From Phaeoceros laevis (lineage: Eukaryota > Anthocerotophyta > Anthocerotopsida > Notothyladales), in NCBI GenBank assembly GCA_049999765.1, contig JBNGIQ010008868.1, positions 38,807 through 89,452 of the forward strand: a DNA stretch of 50,646 nt, given 5' to 3'. The notes beneath the pieces were generated by a model. That model was not told the origin of the DNA. It saw nothing but the letters and a program-made list of their open reading frames with translations, and made no database searches. Positions 9,502 to 19,684 of the stretch are shown here, one piece after another. A program made the translations under genes and the position numbers. Every line of letters starts with the position of its first letter. Position 1 is the first letter of the stretch.

Positions 9502-10044
9502 GAAGAATATTTGAATGTGGCAAAGTGGAAGCGGAAACCATTGTATCAATTTTGTAGCGACAGTAAGGTTTGAAGATTCTGAACATTGGTCTGTGTGGGA
9601 ACTGAGAAAAGTGATTACAGGGTCTTGAGAATGGGCAAGAAGAAAAAGTGATTACAAATGGTCTCAGTTAACAAATGGTGTACATATCATGCCTTCTAAT
9701 GCTGCCATGATCACAGGATACCCTGAACACGGACTGAGAGGGGAGGCCCTCACTTTGCATGGTTGTATGCAAGGTTGCAATCTTCCCCTTGATGTCAATG
9801 CTCATGTAAGAAATTTATGGTCTTGATGTGTATGCTTAATCACAGAAAGGAGCAGAATACAAAGATTGCTTTGAAAGCATATAGAAGCCGATTAGGTGTA
9901 GGCACACATAGTGTGTGTGGACTGTCCAAAGCGGTGTCTGTCAAAAAGTAAGCAGGTACCTATGAAAAGAAAGGGTAAAACAAGAGGTAGCAGATTGGGG
10001 TAAAAGACAGCAAGTCATGATGGTTATCCCACTCGTTGTGGACA

Positions 10045-10078
10045 CCAGGCAGTTACTGTTGAAGCAGGTATTTCGAGC
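10045..10078 (+). repeat. Diverged direct repeat, copy 2
   Basis: Second copy of the repeat at 9468-9501, in the same orientation, with GGTTTGAAG again downstream. Nothing coding is recognised between the two. Confidence 0.5.
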
Positions 10079-10795
10079 AAGCAATTTAGGGTGATAATTT
10101 GTATGTATCAAGTGTTATTGCTGAGTGAAATAATGTTCCCACTTGCTTTGTGAACATTGCAGTATGTTGTTCAAGTCTATAAGGACACTATGGTTTGAAG
10201 GGTCTCGTGAAATAAGTATAAACATTGGCATGGCTAATTCGGTGGACATGGAGAATTGACTTGTGCAAGTCAGAAAGAAAGCGATGATGCAGGAAATGAT
10301 TGATCCGAATCAGACTAAAATGGACTTGTCCTTTTCCTCCCATGCGTTCAGTATTGGAGTGGACGTATCCTTCTCCGGCCAAAACAGTTGAGAATGATTT
10401 CACAGTGTGAGAGCAAGGTGATCAGCAAGTTTCCGATGAGTACACAATGTAATAAGAATGGCATATGGAATGCAGGTAGTAGAGCAATGAAAACACTTGA
10501 GAAACAGAGGCGTACATGCATGCCTTGTTGAGTCACAGTAGTAGCAAATCAAGTAAGAGGGCAATAGGAAATAAAGTTCTATAAGTATTACAAGCGTCTC
10601 AAGAAAACATAGGCTTTACAACATTTGTGGAATTACGTAGATGTACTATAAAGTCTAAGAAAAACTGAACACTTGATGGTAAACAACTGAAGTATCATAA
10701 TGTGGAAAGTGGTTTTGACAAGTTAGGAAGTGCTAGTCTAGTTTGTACCTTGAGAGGTGGTAAAGAATGACATGACTATAGCTGCGCTACTCTTT

Positions 10796-12070
10796 TCATT
10801 CCCAGCAATTAGCCTCCCAGCACCACATGAAGTTAGGTTCAGCCTCCGAGTCTGATAATGGATTATAATCTGTATGATTGCAAGTCACCTCAGATTCCGA
10901 TGGCGGACTACTGAAGCTGGTGTACGTGATACCTGAGTTTGACTGGTCAGAAATAGAGCCCCAAGGACCGGTAGGCACTGATGGGCATTTTTCCCAATCG
11001 GCCTTCCATTGTGCTATTCGATCCACGGTTTCAGACCTGTGCTGGGCGGATTCACTAGCATGCGAGTCATCAAAATCCCAGGAACTAAAGAGCTGTAGAA
11101 TGTACTGGCGTATTGTGACAAGGTCTTCCTAGTCATATATTTCAGGCCGAATCTTATAACAATATTGGCCAAACTTGTGTTCCCATTGATATTTTGTCAG
11201 CTCAACATCATCAAATACATTGAAATCTAAGTAAGTATCGACCATGGCTGAGAACATCAAGTACTCAAATTTGGTGATACTGGATGTTGTGGCATGCATA
11301 TATCTAAGACGAACCTTGAGGTTCCATTTATAATAAAAAAGAGCAGCACAATGTTCGCAAATTGGATAGCCCCACTTCCTAGCATAAACCATTCTAAAGT
11401 TTGGATTGTCATATACTTGACGAAGACGGGTGTGAACTGCTAACAATCTGACCAGGTCTGAGAATGCCAAGAACATAAAGATTTGCAGGATAACATTGTC
11501 TGGTAAGTCAGTAATGGACTTAGCTTCAATGAAACGATTAGGAGCAACTTGGACGATGATCATATCTGCCGTGTCCATTTCAGTTTGATAAATCTGCCAT
11601 GACTGCCAATCACTCTCCGCCCATGATTTAAACAGCTGTTGGAATTCTTTGTGAATACGATACCAGCGTTGTACACGAATGTGAGGAGGGACATCAGACA
11701 TGTGAGTGTCATATTTGCAAACCTTCATGCCATGCTGTTGTATCGTGTCATCTAGGATGCCCATATATTCCCTTGCCATGTAATTGTGGAGCATATTTGT
11801 GTGAGCTGTCTTGAAATGGATCTCTTCGTGCCAAGGAGTGGAAACAGGGACACCGCACACAAAACATAGGTGCAGGGCATGTCTGGCACAATAATGTTTC
11901 CGAAGACCCGAATTCCATAGCAATTGCCGCATGCATTTTTTAGAGGTTGATAGGCAGACCCATTCTTTGGGTGAGAGAAGGAGGATGATTTCCTCCCATA
12001 TATCAGAATCCAGACTTTCCAAGCTAACTGTAGAGGCTTCACTAGAGACGAGTTGGGTAATTGTTGGCAT
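10796..12070 (-). pseudogene. Tandem F-box/CxxC protein with in-frame TAG
   Basis: Likely a host F-box-like gene; F-box proteins bind SKP1 and select targets for SCF ubiquitin ligases. The start MPTITQLVSS at 12070 is chosen because the F-box follows closely; the frame is open up to 12322 but that N-terminal part is basic and looks non-coding. Two F-box-like segments occur: SLDSDIWEEIILLLSPKEW (about 12016-11890) and SITDLPDNVILQIFMFLAFSDL (about 11515-11375). Each is followed by a CxxC pair, CFVC and CEHC, so a module of about 165 residues is duplicated. An in-frame TAG at 11129-11131 ends the first stretch, but the same frame runs on for 111 codons to 10796 with acidic, Ser-rich, protein-like sequence (SSPPSESEVTCN). 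It is a pseudogene, or a gene with a sequencing error or late stop polymorphism. No GT-AG introns are needed. Confidence 0.6.
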
Positions 12071-12542
12071 AGAACTCCTGTGATGATGGGGGGTGTGCCT
12101 GGGAGTGATGAACGCCAGCTGCGCCAGTTCATGTTTCATTCTATCTACCTGTTCAGTCCAAAACGCGCTGGCTGCTTTTGTGAACCAAAACAAGGAGTTT
12201 CCTGGGATTGTTGCAGTGGAAATGTTGCCTTTGTAGACCCAACACCGGCGTCTCCACCTAGAATTTTGCACCGATCTCTTGTTGAACCGCCTGCGCATAG
12301 TGGTAGACTTCCTGGATTTCATTGACTACGAATGTTGATTGAAATCTGATCATTCAAGGTAAGATCCTGCAGCCCTCAAGCATGAACCGACGACCACCAA
12401 GTAACTTATCCAGAAGCCAGCCTCTTGTGCTCCAAGCATTCGTGATACGAAAAGAACAAATAGCTGAGATGGCCGCCGGCTGTCTTCTGACCCAAAGACT
12501 GTGAGATAAGCTTTATACTCACATTTCCTTAGAATACTTGTT

Positions 12543-12755
12543 TCACATGAGAGGTAGGGTAGCATCGGGTCCTAACTTCTGTTGTATCCATGCTCTTGCT
12601 TCTGTCAAAGAGTTGAAACCTCTAAATTCTGGCTCTGCATACCCATGAAATGGTTCACCCCTGTAGTGAACGATTTGTTCATATGCTTTAGACCATGTCA
12701 GGTAAATGCCTGGGACCTTGCCTCTTAGCACAACATAGAATTCATAGCGGGCCAT
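12543..12755 (-). CDS. RNase H1 hybrid-binding (viroplasmin-fold) domain, stand-alone
   Basis: A 70-residue ORF that is almost entirely one domain of the Cauli_VI/RNase H1 N-terminal type, which binds RNA/DNA hybrids. The diagnostic pattern is YEFYVVLRGKVPGIYLTW, then a helix (SKAYEQIVHYRG), the PEFRGFNSLTEARAWI turn and helix, and a short tail. ATG at 12755 immediately precedes the domain and TGA follows at 12543. I found no RNase H catalytic domain on the same strand in the next kilobase; instead the F-box gene starts at 12070. It could be a lone domain gene, the first exon of a lost RNase H gene, or a fragment. The same fold heads the RNase H gene at 28541. Confidence 0.6.
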   Translation of the reverse strand: MARYEFYVVLRGKVPGIYLTWSKAYEQIVHYRGEPFHGYAEPEFRGFNSLTEARAWIQQKLGPDATLPLM

Positions 12756-13509
12756 AAGTAGGGAAGGAGAAGACTGTACAACAGTGCAATAGTTATAATG
12801 AGGTACTAAGGCCGAAGCCTACCAGGCAGGCACATGCATCACAAAAATGAGGTCCCTGCCAAACTGGCGATATACTGCTTCTCCCAGCTACCAGGCTTAC
12901 AATCAGAAAAACTCTCCCAAGCATAAGTTGTACCGCGGAAAAATAATGGAAACTAGCAATGCAACTTGAAAACTTCAGAAGGCGTAGACTAACTTGCTGT
13001 CACTGCAGCGCACCCCTCACGAATTTCTCCCTTGGAGCAGAGAGGTAGTACTAAGTACACAGTGTGGCAGAGGGCAACCAAGTGGACGTCATAAGCTTCA
13101 TGGTCTCAAAAGCTTTCGCGGTCTTCCTTGGAGATTCCAAACCCAGTGAGGTGACAGCAATAAAAGGTAGCAATAATTTTGAGCAATAAGTACTACTTCA
13201 TGAAATTGCGTCCACCCCTGAGCCTTCAATGGTGCAGACTCCAAAAACCCCGCTGCAGCTACAACTCCAGGTGGGGTGCTACCCAACCGCTGACATGCAG
13301 CCTCCTCACAATTCATGAAGGCAACAGGGACAAACAACACATTCACAGCGCCGACATAATTTCTCTGAAAACCCTCCAGTGTAATGACTTGCAAAGCGAC
13401 TTGCAAGCTAAGACCTTATTTCAGTTCTGACGCCGAAATCACACAAATTTTTTGTTTGTAAGCTCACAACAGTAACCTCCTTACAACCGCTTCCTCATTC
13501 TAGTGTCAG
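12756..13509. other. Intergenic, nothing recognised
   Basis: Short ORFs occur on both strands (for example minus 13098-13406), with no motif, repeat or splice structure that I can support. Confidence 0.5.
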
Positions 13510-13870
13510 CTCCCCCTTGACGAACAAGCTTCAAACCCCAAGTGATATCTTCCCGCGATCTCAACAACTTCCTGCAATGTCATGTAGAACCATTGACTGG
13601 ATGGGCTGCATCCTATGCTTCCCGCATAGCCATTTGCATGGCTCTCTCAATGAGTGCGCCTGCAGCCTGCCTATCAGACTTGGAAGATACAAGATGTATT
13701 GCCTCTAGAAGATATTCTTCAGTCTAGGGGGCAGGAAGATCTTGGCCAATGATGTCACAAAAAGTATGCCAAGAAAGTGGGATCTGACGGGTGACTTGTG
13801 GAATGGGGACCGCGGCAATAGGAGTGATGGCTGTTTGGGTGACTTGTGCTGCCGATGGTGAGTGATGTGT
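13510..13870 (-). pseudogene. Unrecognised protein-like fragment
   Basis: On the minus strand one frame reads protein-like sequence across three stops: AITPIAAVPIPQVTRQIPL, SWHTFCDIIGQDLPAP, stop (13739), then TEEYLLEAIHLVSSKSDRQ, AAGALIERAMQMAMREA, stop, DAAHPVNGST, stop, and CRKLLRSREDITW. Two stops are TAG where a Gln codon CAG would restore the sense, and one is TGA where CGA would. The helical Ala/Glu/Met-rich stretch looks like a folded domain but I do not recognise it. It may be the remnant of one exon. Low certainty. Confidence 0.3.
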
Positions 13871-14234
13871 GTGCAGTCTACACAACCTCCGCAGCTTTGT
13901 GACCCCTACAGCTCTGTAACTGAGGCAGCACTTGTAACTTGCACAATCTTGCAGCCGCAGATGGTTCACACAACCCAAATGGTAGCCAGAAAGCAGAAGA
14001 ATCAAAGGGATCAAAACTGGGACGCAATGGGGACTAGATGAAATGAAAAGGGACAAAGAGAAGGAGCAGAGGATATGGTGAGGAAGGAAAGGTGGGGGTA
14101 GAGGTGGAAGAGTGTGAAAGAAAAGGAGAAAACGTGCAGGGAGGGAGGAGTGAAAGGGGAACATGGGAGTGGAGCCTATGAAGGGGTAGCTGAGGATGTG
14201 GAGAAGCGATGGCAGGTAGTTGGAAGGTAAGGAC

Positions 14235-14814
14235 ATGGCTGCAGCAGGAGCTCATGATGATGTCATTCTGACAGGAGGGGTGCCTGCGACAAATGAAGTG
14301 GCATACGAGGAAGCGTCCTCTGAGTTGTCAAGCACAGACGACGATTGAAGCAATGATGATGAATCCAACAGTGAAGAGGAGTGCACTATCGTCAAGGAGG
14401 TCAGCCCTACGAAGGTCACCCCTACCGGGTTCACAAGGAGCACGAGTCGCGCAGTGGTATGTATGTATGTATATGTTTGAGGAGGTTTGATGTGGTGAAG
14501 AAGTTGGTGCAGGTGAAGCAGAACTGGTGACGCCTCCACCCAAGCGAGTGAAACTTTCCTCAGGAGGTGCCATCTTGGACACAACACCTCAGCGTCAGAG
14601 GAGCACATTTTCCCTTAGCTAGCATCCCGAGTTTGAGAGTGCACCACAAATGTCACGAGGCCGAGGCAAGGGAAGAGGCGTGGGGAAGCGGCTTATAACA
14701 ATGGGCGATAGGCAGCCTGCAAGTGGGGAAGGGGAGCATCCAAGGGTGGGCTTTGGTCACGGTAGAGAATATGGTACGGACCGACAATTTGGCTCATGCC
14801 ATTTGATTGTCTGA
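14235..14814 (+). pseudogene. Acidic/RG-rich nuclear-protein-like fragment
   Basis: From ATG 14235 one frame reads MAAAGAHDDVILTGG, an acidic Ser/Asp/Glu tract broken by TGA at 14346, and TRSTSRAV up to a possible splice donor GTATGT at 14457. A second open stretch from about 14515 reads GEAELVTPPPKRVKLSSGG, whose PKRVKL resembles a nuclear localisation signal, then after a TAG continues HPEFESAPQMSRGRGKGRG to a stop at 14812. The two stretches do not join in phase at the obvious acceptor (AG at 14511-14512), so the gene model is incomplete. The donor also sits at the start of a TATG microsatellite, so it may be chance. Confidence 0.3.
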
Positions 14815-15164
14815 GTGTTGCCCACATCTGATTCAGGCAGTGGCATGTGCAGGTGCTTGGCATGCAACGGCAGTTTTTGCCACTTCAGTGGAACATAGGC
14901 CACACGCAAACAGTGCTTAGCGTAGTTAATATATAGTGTTGTGTGCTCATTCTACAACCTAAGAACCGGTCCTTGCAATCAACAAATTGCTTAATTATTG
15001 CTTAGGTACACATCTTTTGTAAGACTGCTACTGAAAGTTGTTGGGCAGTGTTTTCTGCTCTCAGCACATGTGCCTGGAGGATTTCAACGTTCAAGAACAA
15101 GGGGGACATGATGTACTGTCAGGTACTGAGTGGTCCTAAGAGGAACTGAGAGATACCATGGTTT
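14815..15164. other. Intergenic, nothing recognised
   Basis: No gene, repeat or splice structure can be supported between the fragment at 14235-14814 and the CACTA-like terminus. Confidence 0.5.
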
Positions 15165-15869
15165 CACTACTAGAAAAAAATTTATGGAGACACGCTAGGT
15201 ATTAACAGTGCATGTCACGGTATGTGACACGGCATGACATTGATACGATTGGCTGGCAGAGTGGGCTGGAACCGGTCCCTTTTCGCACTGTGACCGCCTA
15301 TTAAGCCTAGTCAACCTTGAGCCGGTGGGTCAATGCACCCAACCAGAGAATGTTCCCACAAAGATGCGAGATTCCCTATTGCCATTTTACAAGCATGGTC
15401 CCATTATGTTAGACATGGAGTAACCCGATCTGCCACATGCCCCAGTCTCTCTAGTCAACTTCTTTCTCTTATGGTCAATGAGGCAGATCCAGGGTTGATT
15501 CTAGTTCACCTGCTTCTGGACACCTTCGCTAGGGGCATATTCTGAAAAGATGCTGGATTCCATGATGATCTTCCTGTCAGTACTCTGCCATAATGATAGA
15601 CCGTCGCGTCCCGTCTGATGGGATGCGACGGTCCCGACGGGGGAAATTTTTTCCCCGTTTTTGACGTCTTTTTCCTTTGACAAAATTGTCACTTCTTTGA
15701 AACCCAGCCCCTTGAGCACATTTCTTTCATGAATGTGCCAATGAACCTCACTGTCCTCACAGAAACTTGCTTTGCCCAACGGTCTTGAAAGCTGCAGGTT
15801 GGCAATTGCAAACTTTGCTTGCTCTCGACTGCAAAATCGGCTCATGCCTGCCTTTTTTTATTTCTAGTG
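15165..15869 (+). mobile_element. CACTA-like non-autonomous element (tentative)
   Basis: CACTACTAGAAAAAAA at 15165-15180 is the typical plant CACTA (En/Spm) terminus. A candidate opposite end, TTTCTAGTG at 15861-15869, reads CACTAGAAA on the other strand, so CACTA and AGAAA are shared but the inverted repeat is imperfect. Between them is a GC-rich palindrome at about 15601-15650 (CGTCGCGTCCC pairing with GGGATGCGACG), of the kind found in CACTA subterminal regions. The three-base flanks (TTT left, CAT right) do not match, so the right end is doubtful. No transposase is seen. Confidence 0.4.
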
Positions 15870-15962
15870 CATGCTCAGAACTCTGCCTTGTCTATGCCGC
15901 TGAATCCCTAGCTAGAAGCAACAACAACAACAAGCAGGATATCATAAAATGGCCTAAATTGA

Positions 15963-15991
15963 AGGCCAGGCACCGAGTTATCGCCGTTACA
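15963..15991 (+). repeat. Gypsy 5' LTR remnant
   Basis: GGCCAGGCACCGAGTTATC and CGCCGTTACA match the end of the 3' LTR at 21314-21342 with few differences. Sequence to the left does not match the rest of that LTR, so the 5' LTR is truncated to its last ~30 bases. Confidence 0.7.
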
Positions 15992-15993
15992 AC

Positions 15994-16005
15994 TGGTATC
16001 AGAGC
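15994..16005 (+). promoter_or_regulatory. Primer-binding site, gypsy
   Basis: TGGTATCAGAGC, complementary to initiator tRNA-Met, two bases after the LTR end. This primer is usual for plant chromoviruses. Confidence 0.9.
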
Positions 16006-16032
16006 TCGAGTCGCAAGTGAGCGACCGATTTT

Positions 16033-17667
16033 GTGGATGTCGAAGGAATCATGACTCCTGGCATTGTTGCCACCCGATTGCGACCTTCCTCCCCGTCGGG
16101 CAATTCACATCAGGCTGTGGTGCATCATCTTGGAGCCTTGTCCGCCAACGCATCCAGAGCTCCGAGGTGCGTTTGCTTTGGTACGGTATTACCGGCGACA
16201 GTTGCCCCTGCCCTGCATCATTGCGTTGACAGAATTGTTGGTGGCCAAATTGAACGCGCCAGAAACGGCATTGTGGACATCACCGGAAAGAGGCGCTTGG
16301 AGGCTGCTTTGTTATCATCTCGGACAAGTGTTGTGTTTGGTCGGACCCGGCACCGAAGGTTTTAGGGCCCAAGTAGACGCAATTCTGCGAGATGGAGATC
16401 ACAGTGCAATGCCCGCCGAAATCCTGGAGCCGGGGGTGGCGATGCAGCTGGAGCGGAGCGGCTAGCGCAGCTTGAGGTGGCGCTGCAACAACAGCAGGCT
16501 GAAAACGAGCTGGCGGTGCAGGCAGTACAGTCGGTCCGGGCGGAGCAGGCGCTACAAGCGGCGCGCGCGGCTCAAGCAGCCCAGGCAGCGCAGGAGGCGT
16601 AGCTGGCTGCGCAAGCGGCCCAAGCCGCGCAGGCGGCACAAACAGCGGAGGCCGCACATATTGTGCAAGGAGGAGAAGAGAGCTCGAACAGTGGGGGAAA
16701 CCGGCTGCAGATTCCCAAGCCAGAATTTTACGAAGGTAGGCGTGATGCTTTAGTGGTGGAACAATGACTTTACCAGATTGGGCAATACTTGCATCTGCAG
16801 GCGACGCCGGAGGAGCAGCATTTGTGTGTCGTCACCATTTGCGCTGGATTGTGTAGTAACCCATAGTTCATTTCCAAGCAGTCTCCAGCTCTCCAACTGC
16901 AATCCTCTTGCCCGCAAGAACTCAAGTGTGGTGGGCCTCAGAGAAATAGAACTCCAAACTCGAGACTCCAGCTCCCACAAAGAAGAATGCAAGGACGACC
17001 AGAATCCTCCACAGCCCTCAGAAGACGTGCAGTCTCCTCAGCCTCCAAAGATGTGCAGTCTCCTCAACCTTGTAGTTTCATAGCACTCCAAAGCAGTTCC
17101 GCCGTACACTGATCTAGAAGGTTTCGCTGAAGGCATTCGTGAGCAATTCGTTCCAATTCAAGGCAAACAAGACGCCCGGGATAAGCTAGCAAGACTGGTA
17201 CAGCGGGGCACTGTTGCAGCGTATGCAGAGGAGTTTCTTTCCCTTGTCTTAGCAGTACCAGGCATGGCGGAAGAAGAAAATTTGGATCGTTTTACGTGAG
17301 GGTTACGGCGGCAGGCACGCAAGGAGGTAATGTTGCGGGAGTGTGCCACTCTGCAGCAAGCTATGTCCATCGCGGGCAAGGTGGATGCTCTGTACATGGA
17401 GATGACAGGGTGAGGCGGGCAGATGGGAACAATAAGGGCCTTCCGTGCACCCACAGACGAAGCCGTCCCCATGGAAACTGGGCAGGTACGCGAATTCAAT
17501 GGCGAGTGGTTTAACTGTGGAACTTGGGGTCATCGTGCATCAGAGTGCCCACAAGGCCCGGCCTGTCCGCGAGGATGAGGAGCTAGAGGGAGAGAACGTG
17601 GGAGGCGCCCACCAGATCGACAATTACCCAGGAGGTAGGTCAACCATATTGCAGAAGATGCTGTAGG
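16033..17667 (+). pseudogene. gag: Gypsy gag (multiply broken)
   Basis: Gag structural protein, readable only by switching frames. Around 16470-16660 is an Ala/Gln-rich coiled-coil-like stretch (EVALQQQQAENELAVQ, then repeated AAQAAQ) with an in-frame TAG. It continues into LQIPKPEFYEGRRDALVVE and ATPEEQHLCVVTICAG, the Retrotrans_gag start. About 200 bases (16850-17090) do not fit and may be an insertion. From 17090 the Gag core resumes: GFAEGIREQFVPI and AYAEEFLSLVLAVPGM. The zinc knuckle at about 17501-17560 reads FNCGTWGHRASEC: the usual first Cys is replaced by Trp or Phe, so the knuckle should not bind zinc normally. Confidence 0.75.
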
Positions 17668-17679
17668 GGCGGGAAACGA

Positions 17680-18099
17680 TTGCCCTCAGCCGGAGGGGTG
17701 AAGGCTGAGGGTGGAACAAACCCCACCAAAACTGGATGCAGTCGAGTGAGCAACTTGTTTAAAGTTGCTGGCAAGCTCAATGGACGGGATTGTATCTTTT
17801 TAATTGACTGTAGTGCTACAAGTAACTTCGTGTCTTGGGATTTTGCACAAAGCATGGATTTCTCACAGACAAAGAAGGTGGGAGCATGAGCTTTGGTGAG
17901 AAGGATGGCTGCTCAGCCGTCACAGCTCACGAAGAAGTTAAATATGAGAATTGGAGAGCACCGGGAGTTCCTGGATTTTGTGGCCACGACCCTTGATAGT
18001 AGCTACGATGCCATAATCGGCATGCCTTGGTTGGAGTTCCACGAACCTGCAGTCACATGGAAAACGAGGGAACTGATGCTGCAGCTAGGGCAACGCTAG
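17680..18099 (+). pseudogene. pol: Gypsy protease, active site changed
   Basis: Retroviral-type aspartic protease region. The segment FKVAGKLNGRDCIFLIDC begins the fold, but the active-site triad reads D-C-S in LIDCSATSNFVS where the family has D-S-G. The flap-side blocks DSSYDAIIGMPWLEFHEP and AVTWKTRELML are present. An in-frame TGA at 17887-17889 splits the domain. With both the triad and the frame lost, no active protease would be made from this copy. Confidence 0.8.
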
Positions 18100-18162
18100 G
18101 TAATCATCAAAGGGGGGAAGCCCTGTAGGATAGGACAGCCTGCAGCTGCACAAATCCATCAA

Positions 18163-19331
18163 GTGAGTGCAAGAACTATGCATCGTGACTTGAGGCAGAA
18201 GGGAACACAGTTGCTGCTTTTTCTAATTAGAGAAAAAGGGAAATCTGGGCAGCAGGGCTGTTCAAACTCTGACCCCAAGCTATGGCAGTTATTGCAGGAG
18301 TATAGCGATGTGCTGGTTGACGGATTACCAGCAGGGCTCCCTCCCTCCAGGGCATTCGATCATGGTATTGAATTACTGCCAGGCGATCACAAGCCTCCCT
18401 ATAGACCAGTGTACAAGATGTCCCCAGCAGAACTACTAGAGGCCAAGACCCAAATTCAACGACTCTTGGAAAAAGGTTATATCAGACCATCTCGCTCTCC
18501 TTACGGTGCCCCATTCTGTTTACAAAGAAAAAAAATGGAGGCTTGCGTATGCGTATAGATTACAGAGGACTCAACAACATCACCAAGAAAAATAGTTTCC
18601 CTTTACCTAGAATCGATGAACTACTAGAGAGTCTTGCAGGAGCTAAATACTTCTCTAAGCTGGACTTGACTGCAGGGTATCACCAAGTGCGTGTCAAGGA
18701 GGAAGACATCGAAAAGACAGCTTTTAATACACAGTATGGTCATTTCGAGTGGTTGGTCATGAGCTTCGGCATGACCAACGCACCCACCACATTCCAGTCC
18801 TTAATGAATGATACTTTCAGTGACCTCATTGGGCAAGGAGTGCTAATCTATCTGGATGATCTGTTTGTATACAGCCGAACTAAAGAGGAACACTATCTCA
18901 AGCTTCGACAAGTCTTGCAACGACTGCGTACTGGACAACTTTATGCACAGACTAGCAAATGTGAGTTTCTTATGCCCAACTTGGAGTACTTACGACACAT
19001 AGTCGATGCCTAGGGTATTAAGGCTGATCCAAAAAAAGTTGAGATCATTTAGAAATGGCCTCGTCCTCAACAGGTGTCTGACTTGCAATCTTTTCTAGGG
19101 CTCGCTTCCTACTATCGCAAATTCGTCTCCGGCTTTGCAAAAATCGCTACTCCACTCACAAGCTTGTTGCAGCATTCCAAGCACTGGACCTGGGGGCCTG
19201 ATCAGGAGACAGCATTTGCAGCTCTTAAGCAGGCACTTACTTCAGCCCCGATTCTGATTTATCCAGATGCCTGTTTCCCTTTTATTATTGCCGCAGATGC
19301 ATCTGATTTTGCCGTTGGTGCTGTTTTGTAA
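18163..19331 (+). pseudogene. pol: Gypsy reverse transcriptase
   Basis: Ty3-type RT. The first piece (to 18558) carries DHGIELLPGDHKPPYRPVY and LLEKGYIRPSRSPYGAP. A one-base deletion near 18512 shifts the frame; the second piece (18543-19013) has RIDYRGLNNITKKNSFPLP, KYFSKLDLTAGYHQVRV, FEWLVMSFGMTNAPTTFQ and the catalytic IYLDDLFVYS. Stops at 19012 (TAG) and 19050 (TAG) are followed by LQSFLGLASYYRKFV, the thumb. The segment ends with IIAADASDFAVGAVL, the start of RNase H, and a TAA at 19329. All catalytic Asp residues of the YLDD box are kept. Confidence 0.9.
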
Positions 19332-19684
19332 CAGAACCAGGGCCAGGGTCTCCAGCCTGTTGCATTCTATAGCCGAAAGCTTAAGGGTGCTGAAGTCAAT
19401 TGGTCGACTCATGAAAAAGAAACTTTAGCCCAGGTACTAGCCTTAAAGGAATGGCGGTGTTTCGTCGAAGGGGTCCCATTTGTAATCGAAACTGACCATA
19501 GCCCTCTCAGATATCTTCAACACAACCCATTCTTTCTCGCAAACAGGCTAGATGGCTTGAGTTCTTTCAGCAATTCACCTTTTCAGTGCAATATAAGCAA
19601 GGTGTTCAGAATAGGGTTGCCGATGCACTAAGTCGCCTGTCTGTCCATCAGATTCAAGCATCATGGCAGCTCCAACCTGGCTAG
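19332..19684 (+). pseudogene. pol: Gypsy RNase H
   Basis: Ty3-type RNase H following the RT thumb. Sequence reads LQPVAFYSRKLKGAEVNW, HEKETLAQVLALKEWR (catalytic Glu region) and FVIETDHSPLRYLQ (third acidic residue). A frameshift occurs at about 19550, after FLANRLDGLSSF; the end QYKQGVQNRVADALSRL is in another frame and carries the final Asp. The frame ends in TAG at 19682-19684, one codon before the integrase ORF starts, where CAG would keep it open. Confidence 0.85.

Larger units (their letters stand above)
8678..10795. other. Intergenic, no supported gene
   Basis: Mostly non-coding. Three things can be seen: a possible relic copia primer site (minus strand, about 8826-8837); two diverged direct repeats starting CCAGGCAGT near 9468 and 10045; and a 122-residue minus-strand ORF at 8992-9360 with no recognisable domain, not called as a gene. 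Bases 10404-10795 are AT-rich with nothing recognised. Confidence 0.5.

Noticed and set aside
12543-12755. Integrated caulimovirus, because of the viroplasmin-type domain
   Set aside because: No movement protein, coat protein or caulimovirid RT nearby; the same fold is the normal N-terminus of cellular RNase H1, seen here at 28541.
15211-15225. TGTCACGGTA as the start of the gypsy 5' LTR
   Set aside because: Only about ten bases match; the sequence diverges at once and the distance to the primer site is about 780 bp against a 212-bp LTR.
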